Origin: Ulva prolifera
Lineage: Eukaryota > Chlorophyta > Ulvophyceae > Ulvales > Ulvaceae
Assembly (NCBI GenBank): GCA_023078555.1
Contig: CM041201.1
Span: 1,371,713 to 1,435,712, forward strand
DNA: 64,000 nt
Direction: 5' to 3'
Below, piece after piece: positions 1 to 12,879 of the stretch. A program made the position numbers and the translations under genes. The notes under the pieces are model-generated. The model was not told the origin of the DNA, made no database searches, and was given only the letters and a program-made list of their open reading frames with translations. The first letter of the stretch is position 1; each line of letters opens with the position of its first letter.

Positions 1-1829
1 GTCATGAAAGTAAACGCACTTCACAAAGGCGCCCCGAGATGCTGGTCTAGGGCGTGGAGCTTGTAAAATAGCTAGTGCCGATCTTGCTGGGATGAACTAC
101 TGATTTCAAGACTGGCTTGTCCGGGGTTTCCTCAGCAGGGAAGGAACGCTCTGCTTCCCTGGCCGTGCCAGCCGCAACATGCATGCAGAGTCTTTCTCTC
201 GTTGATAGGCTGCTGTGATCTTTGTAGCCTATGGTGACATCTGCTATCTTCATGAGACTGAGAATGAATCGATGTAGCATGATGCCTTGTCTCTGTTGTT
301 GCGACGGCCCTGTGTGGCTGTTCGCGTGCGCGGCTGGCTCGCCAGTCGTGTCTATGGTCGCCAGCACCTCTCAGGCTCCCGCTTCCACTTCTGTCCACCG
401 ATCCCACATCGTTCAGCGCAGACGAAAGGCACAATGAATATCTGCTGGCCTGACAGTGCGCTCGTGGTCGTCCTATCACGCACTCGTGCTGTCTTTGAGG
501 CCTTCTCGGCGACTCTCAGGCCGTCGGACAAACTTGGCCCTCTCTTACCTGTGAGAAATAATGATACTCGTCGGCGAAGTAGATCTGTGATTGTATGCAG
601 CTTTCACTCCGCTCTCTACACGTCTTTTCAAGTTCTTGCAACTGAGTGGGTGATCGTTGTTGCTTCACGTAGCTGCACAACTGCGTTTTGGCAGTGCATT
701 CGCACCCCGGCTGCGAGATAGTTTGGTACTGGCATCGAAGGGCGTTCGTGGAGACAGAGTAGGGGCTCTGTGAGAATGGGACAGTCATGCTTGCTCGCGT
801 GGTCGCGTGTCCAGCATAGTGTGCCCCGGCGAAACGGTCCCGCGAGTGCAGCTGCTCGCAAGCAGATGCGACGTCAGAATGCTCTACAGCCCACAACGTG
901 CGATCACCACGAACACTTCTCCATTGAAGATTCAAATTTAGCAATCACGGCACAGCCACAGCGACTGCATGCTTACGGCTCCTGCTCACTGCTGATTGTC
1001 AGAGTTCTGCTCACTGCTGCTGCTCAACGCGGTCCAATGCGAATCAACTCTCTCCATCCAACGACGCCAAACTACCTCGATGTGATCATACTGTGTTTAC
1101 TGCTGCTCTCCATAGGCTTGCTGTCTACGCTGGTGGCAGCACTCGCTGCACTGTTCTGGATTAGGTTGCCCATGTCTTTTAGAGTAAGGCAATGCCTTAA
1201 TGCCTACATGTTGGCATGCTGTGAATGTATCTGTATCTCGCCCACAATTGTAGAGTTCATGACCAATCAAACCAGATACCACCCACAAGGCAGGTGATTT
1301 GATCTTTGATTCCGCACCAGTTTATGCTTCTACTCGTGTCCAATGACAGCGTGTCAATGCACCAGCGACCATTCTAGTTGCTCTGCAGCTGCCCTGATCC
1401 AGGACAACAGAGTCCGCATGTTGGCAGTGCTGGCGGGTCCATTAAAAGCATTTGGATATGGCATCACAGCAAGAACACACGCACCGGTTACAGGGAGACG
1501 CAGCCACCTGCGCTGCAACTGCTCCTCCGCTGTCGTGACAACCTGTTTGAACAAGCCTAAACGGCATATTGCTTTCTCACACAGACAGTCACTCTCCTAG
1601 TTCGCGTGACCTGGTCACATGACATATACCACAGCTGTCAACACCACACGCCACAATGCATGCATGATCACGCACATCAATATGATGCACCGTGCGGAGT
1701 CACTAGACGACCGCAGTGGACGAGGCAGCTACTACCAGCTTTCGAAGATGCAGACAAGACCCTGCAGGACACGACTACACAGCACACGCCTGCAGGTGGC
1801 CGCGCAGGCGCCGCCGCCGTGCCCTGCTC
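1..1829. other. No confident gene; possible minus-strand exon near 548-690
   Basis: I see no convincing gene here. A stretch on the minus strand at about 548-650 reads as a short charged helical peptide (LQELEKTCRERSESC...) bounded by CAG on its upstream side and GTAAGA on its downstream side. It could be a single exon of a gene running off the left edge, but no neighbouring exon joins it convincingly. TGCATGCA motifs occur at about 178 and 1658. Confidence 0.3.
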
Positions 1830-4800
1830 ATGCCGCAGCGCGCAACGAGCCGCGACGGCGCCGGCGCGACCGTCGACGTGCCCGGCAGCGGCCCCGGCGC
1901 CGGCGGCCCGGAGCTGCAGTTCAGCGACGCGCAGCTCCAGAAGTTTGAGGTGCTGCAGGGGGGGATGCGGGGGTACGCGAAGTTCACGGTCGCGGCGTCC
2001 GGCGTCGCGATCGGGAAGATCGCGTCTACGATCGCCACCACCGGGAAGTTCACGGTGCGCATCGGCGCTTCCACCTGAGCACCCACCTGAGCACGTAGGC
2101 CGGCGATGCACATGCGTGCACATGCGCGTGCAGCTTTGGGCCGCACGCACAGACCCTGCCAGGAAGTCTGTCCCCTCATGACGTGTGTATGTCTTCGAGA
2201 CGTGTCTGTGTCATCATGTGAAGTCCCGTCCACAGCTGATCGGTGCGAAAGAACGAGATCAACAGATGCTGGCAAAAAATTGCCAGAACAGGCCGCTTGC
2301 AGATGCGAGACATGGTCTTGTCTCTTCGATACAGTTACTCCCCCCCCCCCCCCCCCGTCCCGTGGCCGCTTACTATACAGCCCTGTGTGACCATGATTCG
2401 TAGACCCCGTAGCCACACCACCATGCATGCGTACAGGTGCCGCCGTCGGGCGTGTCATACTTTGTCGTGCACATGGTGACCGCCGGCCTCGTGTGGAAGG
2501 CGGCGGCGCTGCTGCCGCGGCCGGGCTCCGCGCCAGAGACGCACGAGCCGGCGCTGATGCGCGCGCTGCGTGCGCTCGCCGTCGTCTTCCTCCAGATGGC
2601 CACCATGCACTGGCTCGTGTCAGCGGTGACGATGATGGAGGCTGCGATTACGTGGCCGCCGCTCGTCGTCGTGTTCTCGGGGCTGGTCGCGCTCACCTGC
2701 CTCGTGCGGTGCGCCCCCACCACAGATGGGACAAAAATCATCCCGCCAATCTGGCAACAGGCGACGCAGCCTCGGCAAGCGCACAGCTTCTGCGAATACG
2801 GCAATGCAATCGATCTGCCCCCCGGTGGATGGGCGTCGCCATGCCTGTTTATTCGCAGCAGCCGCGGTTTGCGCCCTTCCCCTCCTCTCGGCCTGTGGTG
2901 TTTTCGGCTGAGCGCACTGGCTCAGGCATGCATGCATGTGTGCAGGGTCGCGGCGCTCGGGTATGTATTTGACCGGTACCAGCCGAAGGAGGCGGCGCAG
3001 CTGCACATCGACTCTGTGATCGGCGGCCGCATCGGCCGCCGCTTCAAGTGGCTGGACCGGGCCGCCGTGATGGTCGTCGGGGGCAGCCTCGCGGGCTCCC
3101 AGACGGCGCGTGGCGGCAACCAGAGCATCGTGCGCCCCCCACTCCCCCTGCCATCATAGCCATCGCCTGGTCGAGCAACACGCACCGAGCTGCTGAGGAG
3201 TCACTTGCCAGCGGGGCCGGGCATGTCAGGGACATGCGTGGGCACACTCCACATATGCAGTGATTTGTGTGTGGTTTTCGGGCGGGGATGCACAGAGACC
3301 TGCCTGAGAGTGGCGCACTCGCTCCGCTTGCGAATGCAATACAATATTGCCACTGGGACGTATGCATGTACTGCCGAGACGCATGCGGTCAAGTGACCGG
3401 AGGTGTTACAGTACCCCTGCAGACACAAGCAGGCCTCGAACCTCTCCTGGTCCCCGCAATGCCAACAGCACGTAGCGCTGGCAGTGAGCCTGTGCTCGCA
3501 CACACAAGGAAGTCTATGTGGTAGAAGCAGTTTTGCCGTGACTGTGTGGCGCTTCGTTACCTGCCTGCTGTGCAAAACCTGCCCCTCCGACTGTTTGCCC
3601 TTGTCGCCACGGGTGCCTGCACACCGCACATGCATGCAGGAGCAGTACGTACTAGCAACCTCTTTTTTCTTTTTCTTTTTGTGCGCAGCATGTGGCCGGT
3701 CAGGCCTGATGTGACTGCGTATGTGCACACATGCATGCAGGAGCTCGGGGGACCAGGCAGCCGGGCGGGGGAGTACGAGTTCACTCCGGAGGAGGAGACG
3801 ACGTTCTCGGACCTCATGGACAGCATCCGCGACACCGGCGCCGCGACCATGCTGATGTCCCTGGGCCACTTCATGGCCCTCACCGCAAAGGCGTTCGCCC
3901 CAGGCACCTCGCTCCTCGAGTGCGCCCCCCCCACCCACACACTGAGATGGTTACCGCGCGCATTCCGCCGCACAGACTCTGCAAAGGCGCCTACGTCTGC
4001 GCGCCACCTCACAAAGCAACCTGCACCTGCGGCCTGTTGTAACGAGAACACAGAAAACAGAAAGAGAAAAACAGTGGGTGCGGAACACGCATCACCCCGT
4101 GTGCCGGGTCCAGCCCTCGTAGCCCCACTGAGACGTAGCACCAGAGCCAGACCTGTGCGTCCAGCGACTTGCGATCGAGGCGCGGACGGCAGCAGGGGGG
4201 CAATATAGCCCTGGCAGTATGGCGAGACGTGATCTTCAGCGCAGGCAAGAGGCGGTGGTGCGGTGCAGGCAGTGGGGGACGCTGACTTCGGGAATCGAGG
4301 CGGGCGTGATGGCGGGCGTGATGCTGTACAGCGTCGGCTGCTTCGGCCGCATCCTCTCCACCTCCGGCCAGGACGTGTGCCTGCTGATGAGCGGCATCTC
4401 GGCCGAGAAGGGCCTGTCGCAGCTCTTCGAGCGCCTGAAGAACGTCCAGAGCGGGGTGCGCCGCCACCTGCTCCGCCCCGCCCGTGGTGTCCCCTTTGCA
4501 CACCGCCTTGCCCCGCTGAACGAGCCACACCCCACGCTCCGTTGCGCAGCGAGTCTGCCACCCCGATTTGCCCCCTTTTGTGAGCCACGTGTGATGATCC
4601 GTCGCTTGGTGTGTGGTGTGTGCGTTGTGAATGCACGGCGGGCTGGGCATGGAGGCCGCCGTGGAGTGTCCAGAGCGTGTCTCTCAGCATGCTCGCTCTG
4701 TGCCTGCCCTGAGATAAGCATGCCTTCAAACAGACTAGCCCCACAGAGTGCCGGGGTGAGCGGAACGACAGTGTTGGGAAGACACAGTTTGTCTGTTGTA

Positions 4801-5229
4801 TGTATGTATGTAGTTACAAATGACAGAGGCCGGGCATCGAGCCATCGCTAGGAATGTATGTATGCATGATTACATAGCCGTATCCATTTGGACATTGACA
4901 ATTGTCTGAATTGTTTCAGTTCACTGATGTGTGTGACAGTGTCAACCGGCGACGTTTGATTTTTTTTTTTTGGTCACCCATCGCTGTGCACCGTGGCCCC
5001 TCAAAGATGCTCTAGCGCCAAGCCACACACCAAGTTCACCTCGCGGACCCCTCCACACAATGTGACGGTGCACGCATGAAAGCGATGACTCATCACTGAT
5101 GAGCAAATGATCATGACTCGGGGGTGTTGTGAGGCTGTGCAGGCGGTGGTGGGCGCCTTCATCCCGTTTGCAATTGACCTGGGAATGAAGATTGCAAGTA
5201 ATGTTGTGCATCTGCCGCTGGGGCTGTGA
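1830..5229 (+). CDS. Multi-pass membrane protein of unknown family, six exons
   Basis: I do not recognise the family. Six exons join in frame to 377 residues: 1830-2054, 2437-2708, 2946-3129, 3741-3919, 4269-4455 and 5143-5229. All five introns begin GTGCGC and end CAG, and the phases (0, 2, 0, 2, 0) agree at every junction. The ATG at 1830 opens a Gly/Pro-rich N-terminus. Hydrophobic segments follow: one in residues about 79-100, two closely spaced around 115-170, one near MLMSLGHFMALTAKAF, one near GVMAGVMLYSVGCFG, and a C-terminal one in the last 29 residues. A polar, acidic loop (EYEFTPEEETTFSDLMDS) lies between the third and fourth. This suggests an integral membrane protein with at least five spans, but I cannot assign a role. 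The start could lie in an upstream exon. Exon joining is inferred from phase and coding quality. Confidence 0.65.
2340..2356. repeat. C17 homopolymer
   Basis: A run of 17 C lies in intron 1 of the membrane-protein gene. Confidence 0.95.
4795..4860. repeat. Short repeat shared with 16995-17055 and, inverted, 24900-25005
   Basis: The piece reads GTAGTTACAAATGACAGAGG followed by CCGGGCATCGAGCCATCGC. It closely matches 16995-17055, and its reverse complement occurs at 24960-25005. There it sits beside sequence from the end of a reverse-transcriptase-type element. It is probably a scrap of that element's tail lying in intron 5 of the membrane-protein gene. Confidence 0.6.
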
Positions 5230-7828
5230 GCCGCCTGTGGCGCCACCGGGAGGACGTGGCCTGCGTGCGCCCGAGGTGAAGCCATGCATGCCATGCATGC
5301 CTGGCTGGACACATGAACCGTTTAGAAGGAATTCCGTTGCAGCCTCAGCCCAGGTGAACAACCGTCGCAGTCTTTGGGGGCGGGTCACAAGAAGAGGCCG
5401 CAACGGCGCGGGCCAGGACATGGCGGAGCACCCAGATATCCCACCAAACATCGCAAACAAGAGGATCCAGTCCAAGGGGCTGTGCTCCTCCTGGTGCACA
5501 GTCTTGTCCGAAGCTCCAGGGCGAGGGCGCACCTGTAGCCATCGATTGCCCCTTCCCCTCTCTGGCATCGATCTGTCGCCAGACAAGACGTAGGACAGCA
5601 GCAGCGTCAGCGGCAGCAACAGAGAATCGCACGGGACTGTAGGCGATCGATGGGGAGGCTGGCGGGGATGCGGACGGGATGCACCGCGCATGCTGGCTCC
5701 GCTAGCCATGCTGCGCGCTGCGCAGGCGCGTCACTGGTCGCACGGACGCAGCCGGAGCAGTCGCAGTGCAGCTGGACAGCCCTGGCGGGCCCGCGCATGC
5801 ATGCAGGCGTACATGCCTGCAGCGAGGCAAACATCACGTGCCCCTCTCGAGGCAGACTCCCCGGCCACTCGCAGCCTGCAGGTTGCGCCTCCACCCCCCA
5901 CTGCGCGGCACTGCTTCGGCGGTTGAGGCCACGTGTGGGGGCTTTCGGAGGCCCCCCATTTGAGAATCGCTGCGACTGTGCTGTGCACCTCAGGTTGAGC
6001 AAGCTCCCAAGTTGGGAGTCCCAGCTGCACAGCTGCGAGGGCTGCGAGGGCGTGTGGGAGCCTCTGTGGCGTGGCAGGTTGCTGCCGGCCAATCAAGCTG
6101 GCAGCCATGCATGGCCGTGACACCAGCATGTGGCCGACAGTGCGTGTGGTGTGCGCGGAGTTGACTTCACAATCGGGCTGCTGTCTGACAGGCTTGAATG
6201 CGAGGCCGCCTGCTGAAGCTGCCTGCAGACGTTGTCCTGCCACCCAGAAATTAGAGCTACACATTCGGAATTGTTCTGTGTGATCGGGCCCGATGACGCA
6301 ACACTGGTGCGCATGTGGAGTAAACCTGGATTGGATGTACACCAAACTATTTCTGCATGTGGTCTCGAATGCAGCGGTCTGCCTGCTGTGTGCAAGTGCC
6401 AGCCTGTGAACCTGCTACTGGTGTCACATCAACAACAGGTGCTGATTGGCTGCAGTCCCTTCTAGAAGGCAGTCTGCTTTAGGCGACAGCTGCTGTGCGA
6501 CTTCATTGTGCTGCGTTCTTGTGCGGTTTCTGCGTTGCAACCTGCCTCTACAACCTTGACTGTGTAAAGAACAGTGATATGGGTGTACACTCGCGCATGT
6601 TGCAAGTGTCAATGGCGCCTGTCTCTGTGACTTGTCTGGCCCTGGTCGATGCCCGTGTCTCAAGCCCGAACGAGACTTGAGACCTCTCTGCATTGACAGT
6701 TTGTGTCTTTGTCCCGGGCCCGCTGGTATGGAATGCCCGTGTCCGTTCTAGAGGTGCAGGGAAGCTATAGCTAGAGCAACTGCTTAATGCATGTTTCAGG
6801 CATCCCCGTCAGAGGGCCCTCTTTCGTCAACGGCCTGCCACCTTCCGGGCAACTAACGAAAGTGGCAACGCCCGCGTTTTGCGCGGCTGGTTCGCCAGCC
6901 AGGTGGCAGCAGCTTGCTGTTGAGCTCCTCTGTCTCGACAGACAAATGCTCTCACACTGCTCGTCTGCCTGCCTCATTGGGCACGCGTCCGTCATCGCTG
7001 GACTAAATCAAATGACTCTGTCTGCTTCTTCACGAAGACTCTGCTGTCTACAACTGGACAGCTGCAACGCTTGGCCACGCAGCGAGGACCCGCTGAGGCC
7101 TGCGCGCGCAAGAGACTTCACAGGTGCAGTTTCATTCCATCTGCTTTGGAAAATTGTGGAATGCAAGTGGGATGATAGCTGTACGTGTATCGTGATGGTC
7201 GTTGAAGAGGTCGCAGCACCGCATGTGATGTACAGTCGGAAGAGCAACGCACAAAAGCACGACAGTCCACGTCGACGTCGGCAGTCACCCACGAACGGCT
7301 GAGCTGTTGCAAGCCGCCGACTTCCTTGTCACAGCAGTCAATGTGACAGTGGAAACATGGATATTTCAGGTCAAGCTGCCAATGCGCTGCGGGTAGAGAG
7401 TACACAGTGTCCACAGCCACTTGCAGCAGTTCGCCGTGGCAGTCCATGGCCCCTTCGAGGCTTCGCAGTTAGGGCCCTGACAGGTCTAGCCAGCTGCAGT
7501 CATTTTTGTAACATTGCTCGATCCACCCACGCTCAAGTTCACATTCATTCTGTGGCTTTGCAAGGGCACTGGCCTGTCACACCAGCTGTCCCGATGCGTG
7601 ACAACGCAGTCTGTCACTCATCGCAGGTTCAACGCAAGCGACTCAGGGATGCTTGCGCGCTCCACTCATCTTAGTTGCCACTGTGCATGCTTTGGCAATG
7701 AAGCTCGTCCTGCGCAAACCGGTAACAGTGAATGATCCAACAAGTGCACAACGCCACAGCGCTTGCCCAGGTGCAGGTGCTCTGTGCAAACTGCTACGGA
7801 GCCACAAGACCCCATCTGGTCAGCGGCG
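5230..7828. other. Intergenic, no gene supported
   Basis: No open reading frame here has family signatures or consistent splice partners. TGCATGCA motifs cluster at 5283-5300, 5806-5816 and 6105-6112. I see nothing else. Confidence 0.4.
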
Positions 7829-10800
7829 ATGGCCCTGCTGCTATGCCCATCCTCCGGGAAGCCATACGAGGCGAACGGCCCACAGCAGCCGCATGCGTTG
7901 CCCTGTGGCCACAGCCTCTCCCTCGCATCCCTGCAGCTGGTGCGCCGTTGCTGGCACCTGTACCGCATGCACTGGCGACCGCTGATGTGCTTCACAGGCG
8001 ATCAATGCCGCCACCTCTGGACACTCCATGCAGCTGTTGCTGACCCACCTGTGCACAGGTCCGCCTGATCGCTCCTGTGTATATGCATGATGTGTGTATT
8101 TGTGAACAAGTCGAACCGACTTTACTCTTTGCACTGCAGAGAACCAAAGCATACTGCCAGGTAACCCAAGCAAAAGGCACCATGTCAGAATCAACCAATT
8201 CTCTGTACGTCGCTATCATACTTGTAAACACCGCACTTGCAAGCCAGCGTGATACATTCATTGGGAAATTTGATGCGTGTTGTATGGATGTAGTAAGTTG
8301 CCGCCACAGCCACAGCCTGCATGCCGGACGCCTCTGCTGCGTCAGGTGAGCACCCGCATCGATCCATTCTTATGTTGACCGTGCAAGTGCTCCATCCCTC
8401 TGGGTGCGGCACCTAGCTCCAACCCTATGTGGGTGGCAATGTCGCCGAATCGCTCACATCGCCACCCCGGTCGATGCGTCGATGCACAGCTGTGGTTCAG
8501 CCGAGGATGCTGCGCTACACCCTGGGGTCCAGCGCACTCCATTCAGAACAGTGGCCGAGCGAGGGTACCTCAACAACGCGATTTGCGCCCACTGCGACAC
8601 AGATGCAAGGGAGAGTCTGTGGCCCCCTAGGCCTGTGCACCATGGCAATCCAGTGACATGACCGCTATACCCCTGGATTGCCTCCCCCCCCCACATGTGT
8701 CTTCTCACGCTCTTCTGCTCTACACGCCACAACCCCACCGGGCGTGTGCGCATGCAGATACTGCAGCTACCAGATGTCCCCGCCAGGCTGTGCCCCACTT
8801 GCCAGCTCCACCTTCCCGCCACCTCCACAGATTCGTACCCTGTCGATCACGCCACCCTGGCCACCCTGCACCCGGAGGAACCACGTCACCGGCCTGAGTG
8901 CACGCCGACGCTTCCATCCGAGATATATGTCCGCATTCATACCTCGGTGATGCTAGACGCTCCGCATGTTGCCGCCAGCACAAGCGCGCCTGGCTTACGC
9001 AGCGGTGCCTGCCACGAGGTGGGCGCTCATGCATGTCCAGAGAACGCACATGCATGCCCACCCCCCGCAGGCCAGGACGGCGCCGCCGGCGGCCCCTGCG
9101 GATGTGGCGCCGATGCGAACGGGGCTGTCCCAGATGCGACTGAGACTCTCGCTGATGCTGCGGAGACTCTCAGCGGTACCGAGGTGTGCGGCCGCCGCAC
9201 GCCGCAGGCCCTGCCCTCGGCGGTGATGGTACCGAAGGAACACTCGCACGAGCTCAAGCGCCACGTGTTCACGCCGATGCCGCAACCTCATCCTCGCCGC
9301 ATGCATGCTGCCGCGGCTACCCTAACCTCCCCCTCCCCGGGTGCACACCACCACGCAGAGCCGAAACACATGTACACCAGCAGCCCGTGCACCAACGCCG
9401 CGGCCTCAGATCACGCCGATGGCGAAAGCCCCGAAATCCTTGGAGGCTTTGGCGTACAAGTCTCGCTGGAGTTCACAAAGTCATCTCAACAGGGTGCATC
9501 CACCGCCGTGCTCGCAGGCCCGTGTGTGCGGTCCGCCCGCAGCGCTGCCCGCGATATGCCGACGACGATCCACATGCATGAATACCATGCATGTGTCAAC
9601 CCGCTGGCGCGCGCGCTCGCGTGCGCCGCCGTGCTTCTGCCGCGCGAGCGGTGGCTGCGCGGGAGGGTGGCGAGCCTCATGCATGTGCCGGCGCTGCAAG
9701 TCGACGCGGTGACGGTGGCGGTAATGCTCGAGCACCTGCGGGAGGGGCGCCCGGACTTCGGCGGAAGCGGCTGGCCGCAGGAGCAGTGCCCGCAGACCTT
9801 CCTGTTGCCGTGCCTGCGGTTGCCGCCCAGCTTTGCCGAGTCTGTGCGAAGTGGCGCAGGTGTGCACGACCCTAAGTTGTACAGCGCCTGTTGACCGGGT
9901 CCAGCGTCACGCATACATTTCAGATGCTCCATTGCAAGTTTTCTCACCAAAGGTATGCTCATGCATATGCAGCAGGGGTGAGGCGCCGCTTGCTGCCTCA
10001 ACCCAGGCCCCCTCGGCATCCACCACAGGCCCCCCTAGCGGTGTACCACCACCCCTTGCCCTGCGCGCCAACACGTCCCTCTGGCCACGCCTCCACCATC
10101 GGCGCGGACCGCTCCACATCCACCGGCAACACCCAAGCCACCACCACTGCCCAGTGTGTCAAGCCTGGCCGCCCCGGCAGCACGCGCCGCCCTCGCATGC
10201 GTATCGCCAACGTCCACATCGGCAGCGATGCCGATGAGCGCCACAGAGACCTCTGGGGACCGTTGTTGCCGCATATCGCTCTGCGCTGCATTCCCGGCCT
10301 CTCGGATTACGCGCTGCCCCTGCTAGGCTACTACACAGCAGCCAGCACCCTGCATCCTGCGGGACCATCTGCACCAAAACATTCGGCTGCATCTGGTGCT
10401 CGTCCTAGCGATCATCGCACGTCTGGCGCGCCGCCAGCGGCCGGTCGCGGCAACATGCCGGTGGGCCACCTGCAAGGCGTGCGGCCTGCGAGTGCAACCA
10501 GCTCCACCGCCGCGGCGGCCTCCAAGGCGAAGCCCTCAGGAGAGCCGCCGCGGCATCGGCTGGCGAGGCAGAGCGGCGCAGGCGGATGCGGGGGGGTTGT
10601 CAACGTTGGGCGGCAGGTGACGTGTGTGGGTGTCGTGTTTGCGGACGTCGGGGAGACCCTGGGCCCATTCTTAACGAGTCAATCGCAGCAGACGACGCGG
10701 CAGGGTGTGAGGGCCAGGCAGGTGCAGGCGGTGTGTGCCCCAGGCCACCACAGCCGTGCGGTGCATGTTGCAGTGCATGGCCACTGGGGTGTATGTCTGC

Positions 10801-12464
10801 CCTACTGCTCTCTGGGAGCTTGATTGCGGTTGATTGACACGACTCGAAAGGTGGGAATCGTGGCGTGTGTGCGTTCTTGACCGGAGAGTTCACGCAGTCG
10901 CAGCGACCATTGCACCGCAGCTACGTCGTGCAGCTGCCCCCAACAACGTAGCCTCGTGTCAAACTATACACGAGGCGTGCCAGCAGTTGTTGCTGGCTGT
11001 TTGTCTGTGTACACAACACAACGCACCGGTACCTAGCTTGTCTCGCTACAGCTTTTTTTTTCAGTAGAGCCAGAAACGGTGAAAATCCAACATGTGCTGC
11101 TCCGCAGGTTGCAAATCAGACAAGTTGGATGTTGCCGTTCAGGTCTCCATCATCCGGCAGCTGGCTGGGGCCATCAGCACGATCCACAGCTACGGCGTTG
11201 CGGCGCGCACGCTGTGGCCGATCCACTTTTCTTCGATCCGCGTCCAGCTCGCCACGGCTGCCACGTCGCCGCGGCCGACGGCCGCCGCGGCGGTCTGGCT
11301 CGCGCCGCTGGCTCACCCTCACGCCTCCGGCAGCTTGCGTGCCGCCGCGCTGCCGGAGTGCATGGCGCAGGCAGACCGCCTGTGCGCGGCGCGCGCCGCC
11401 GAGGCCGCGAGCGCGTCGCAGGCCGTTCGCGAGGCGGCGGACGTCTGGCAGGTCGGCGCAATTGGGGTGCTGCTGCTGGCCGCGTCCGGTGGCGGCCGGC
11501 GCTTCTGGCCGTGCTTCACGCGGGCGCGCAGCATGCATGCACTGCTGCGCTTCGCCGCGGCTATGGGTGTCCCGGACGACCTTCTCGTCGCGATGCATGT
11601 ACGCCCCGCCCCGCCCCGCTCACACTGCGCCGCATGCACGGCACTTCCAGGCGGCTGCTTCCTTCCTCGGTTCTATCACGGTGGCGTTAGGGTACCATCA
11701 CAAGAGAAGAACTCCCACGCCTTCTGCGCACGTGCCGTTCCCGCCGGCGACGCATGGCTTGCCAAAACTCCCGCCAAATCTTGACGTGTCTGAGGTGTCT
11801 GGCCGTGTCTGCAATGGTGTCTCAGCTGCAGTCGCTGGTGTGTCCGTGCCAACACGCCGGTTTTACGATTTCAGGCTATGTCTCCAATGGCATCCAGCCG
11901 ATCTCAAATACAAGACCTCAGGCGCAGCTGACACTAGTGCGTGGTCGAATGACACACACACGGCACAAACGGCAATGCAGTTTGCACCATAGGCGAGGCA
12001 TCACAGCATCATGGATATGACATCCAGCAGAATCCCGTACATGACATCATGTGGTGCTGCATCGGCCAGGTACACCCAGACTTACTCGGCCAGGTACACT
12101 GTGGCAATCCAGTGATATGGCCGCTATACCACTGGATTGCCACATAGCTATAGCACCATAGCCGAGGCATCACAGCATCATGGATATGACATCCAGCAGA
12201 ATTCCGTACATGACATCATGTGGTGCTGCGCCGCATCTGGCCGCATCTGTAGCGGTACGGTAAGGACTCGGCCAGGTACACCCAGACTTACTTTTCTTTA
12301 CATGATTAGTAAAAATGGGCATGTGCATGCAGGGCTGCCTGTGCGACGCGCCCGGCGAGAGGTGGACTGCGGCGCAGCTCTGGGCCTGGCTGACACGCAT
12401 GCAGTCTTCCTTCGCAGCGCATCCGCTCCGCAGCGGGGCTGAGCAGAGCACTACGGGCCCGTGA
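7829..12464 (+). CDS. RING-like / pseudokinase protein 1 (KEG-like), five exons
   Basis: Exons 7829-7939, 8758-9859, 9973-10706, 11143-11598 and 12333-12464 join in frame (phases 0, 1, 0, 0) to about 844 residues; the end of exon 3 could be 10721. A RING-like domain is split by intron 1: LCPSSGKPY, then LPCGHSLSLASL, then ARLCPTCQLHL. The second zinc site (C25, H27, C49, C52) is kept, but the partner cysteines of the first site are serines. A long linker leads to a kinase N-lobe signature (YALPLLGYY, then VVFADVGETL). The C-lobe follows: an alphaE-like segment before ARTLWP, where HRDLKP is expected, then DVWQVGAIG and DAPGERWTAAQLWAWL (subdomains IX and XI). The catalytic Asp is absent and I see no DFG, so a pseudokinase is likely. 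RING plus kinase is the arrangement of plant KEG, an E3 ligase; E3 activity here is inference. The paralogue is at 28745-32957. Confidence 0.72.
8641..8682. repeat. Short hairpin element in intron 1 of RING-pseudokinase gene 1
   Basis: An inverted repeat with ends GGCAATCCAGTG and CTGGATTGCC around a short centre. A closer-to-perfect copy lies at 12101-12143 in intron 4 of the same gene. Confidence 0.7.
11984..12060. repeat. Direct duplication, copy A (77 bp)
   Basis: Begins GCACCATAGGCGAGGCATC and is nearly identical to 12153-12229, 169 bp downstream. Both lie in intron 4 of RING-pseudokinase gene 1. Each is followed by a copy of CGGCCAGGTACACCCAGAC. Confidence 0.85.
12101..12143. repeat. 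Perfect-arm hairpin, 14-bp arms, between duplicated segments
   Basis: GTGGCAATCCAGTG and CACTGGATTGCCAC are exact reverse complements around a 15-bp loop. It is the same family as 8641-8682 and lies between the two copies of the 77-bp duplication. Confidence 0.85.
12153..12229. repeat. Direct duplication, copy B (77 bp)
   Basis: Second copy of the segment at 11984-12060, differing at only a few positions, which suggests a recent duplication. Confidence 0.85.
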
Positions 12465-12879
12465 TCGGATGCAGAAACAACGCGCGCATGCCCACCGCAT
12501 CGGTCGTCTGCGTACTTCTGTCTGCAAGCAGAGTAGGGCGCTTCGCAGGGATGCTGTCGCGCGTTGTTCTGGGTGTTTGTCGATTCGGCGTGTGGGCAGC
12601 GTTTCGCGCAGCTACCTCGCGGACGGCACGTCACGCGGGCAAGGGAGATATGAAGGGGCCACGATCCCGTGTGGAGAGCCGAGGTTTCGCTGCTCGCTGC
12701 TCGCTGGCCACGTGAACCACAGGCGCTACCTGCCGTGGCTGGCTGACATCCGGCTCTTGGGCTCTGCCCGACACGCAGTGCGGCTGGTGGCTGCATGGCC
12801 TGGTGGTGGCGCCACGTCAGGGGCGGAACGGCCTTGGCCGAATATCGATGCGGTGAGGGTTTCTGGTGGAGGTCGGCGG

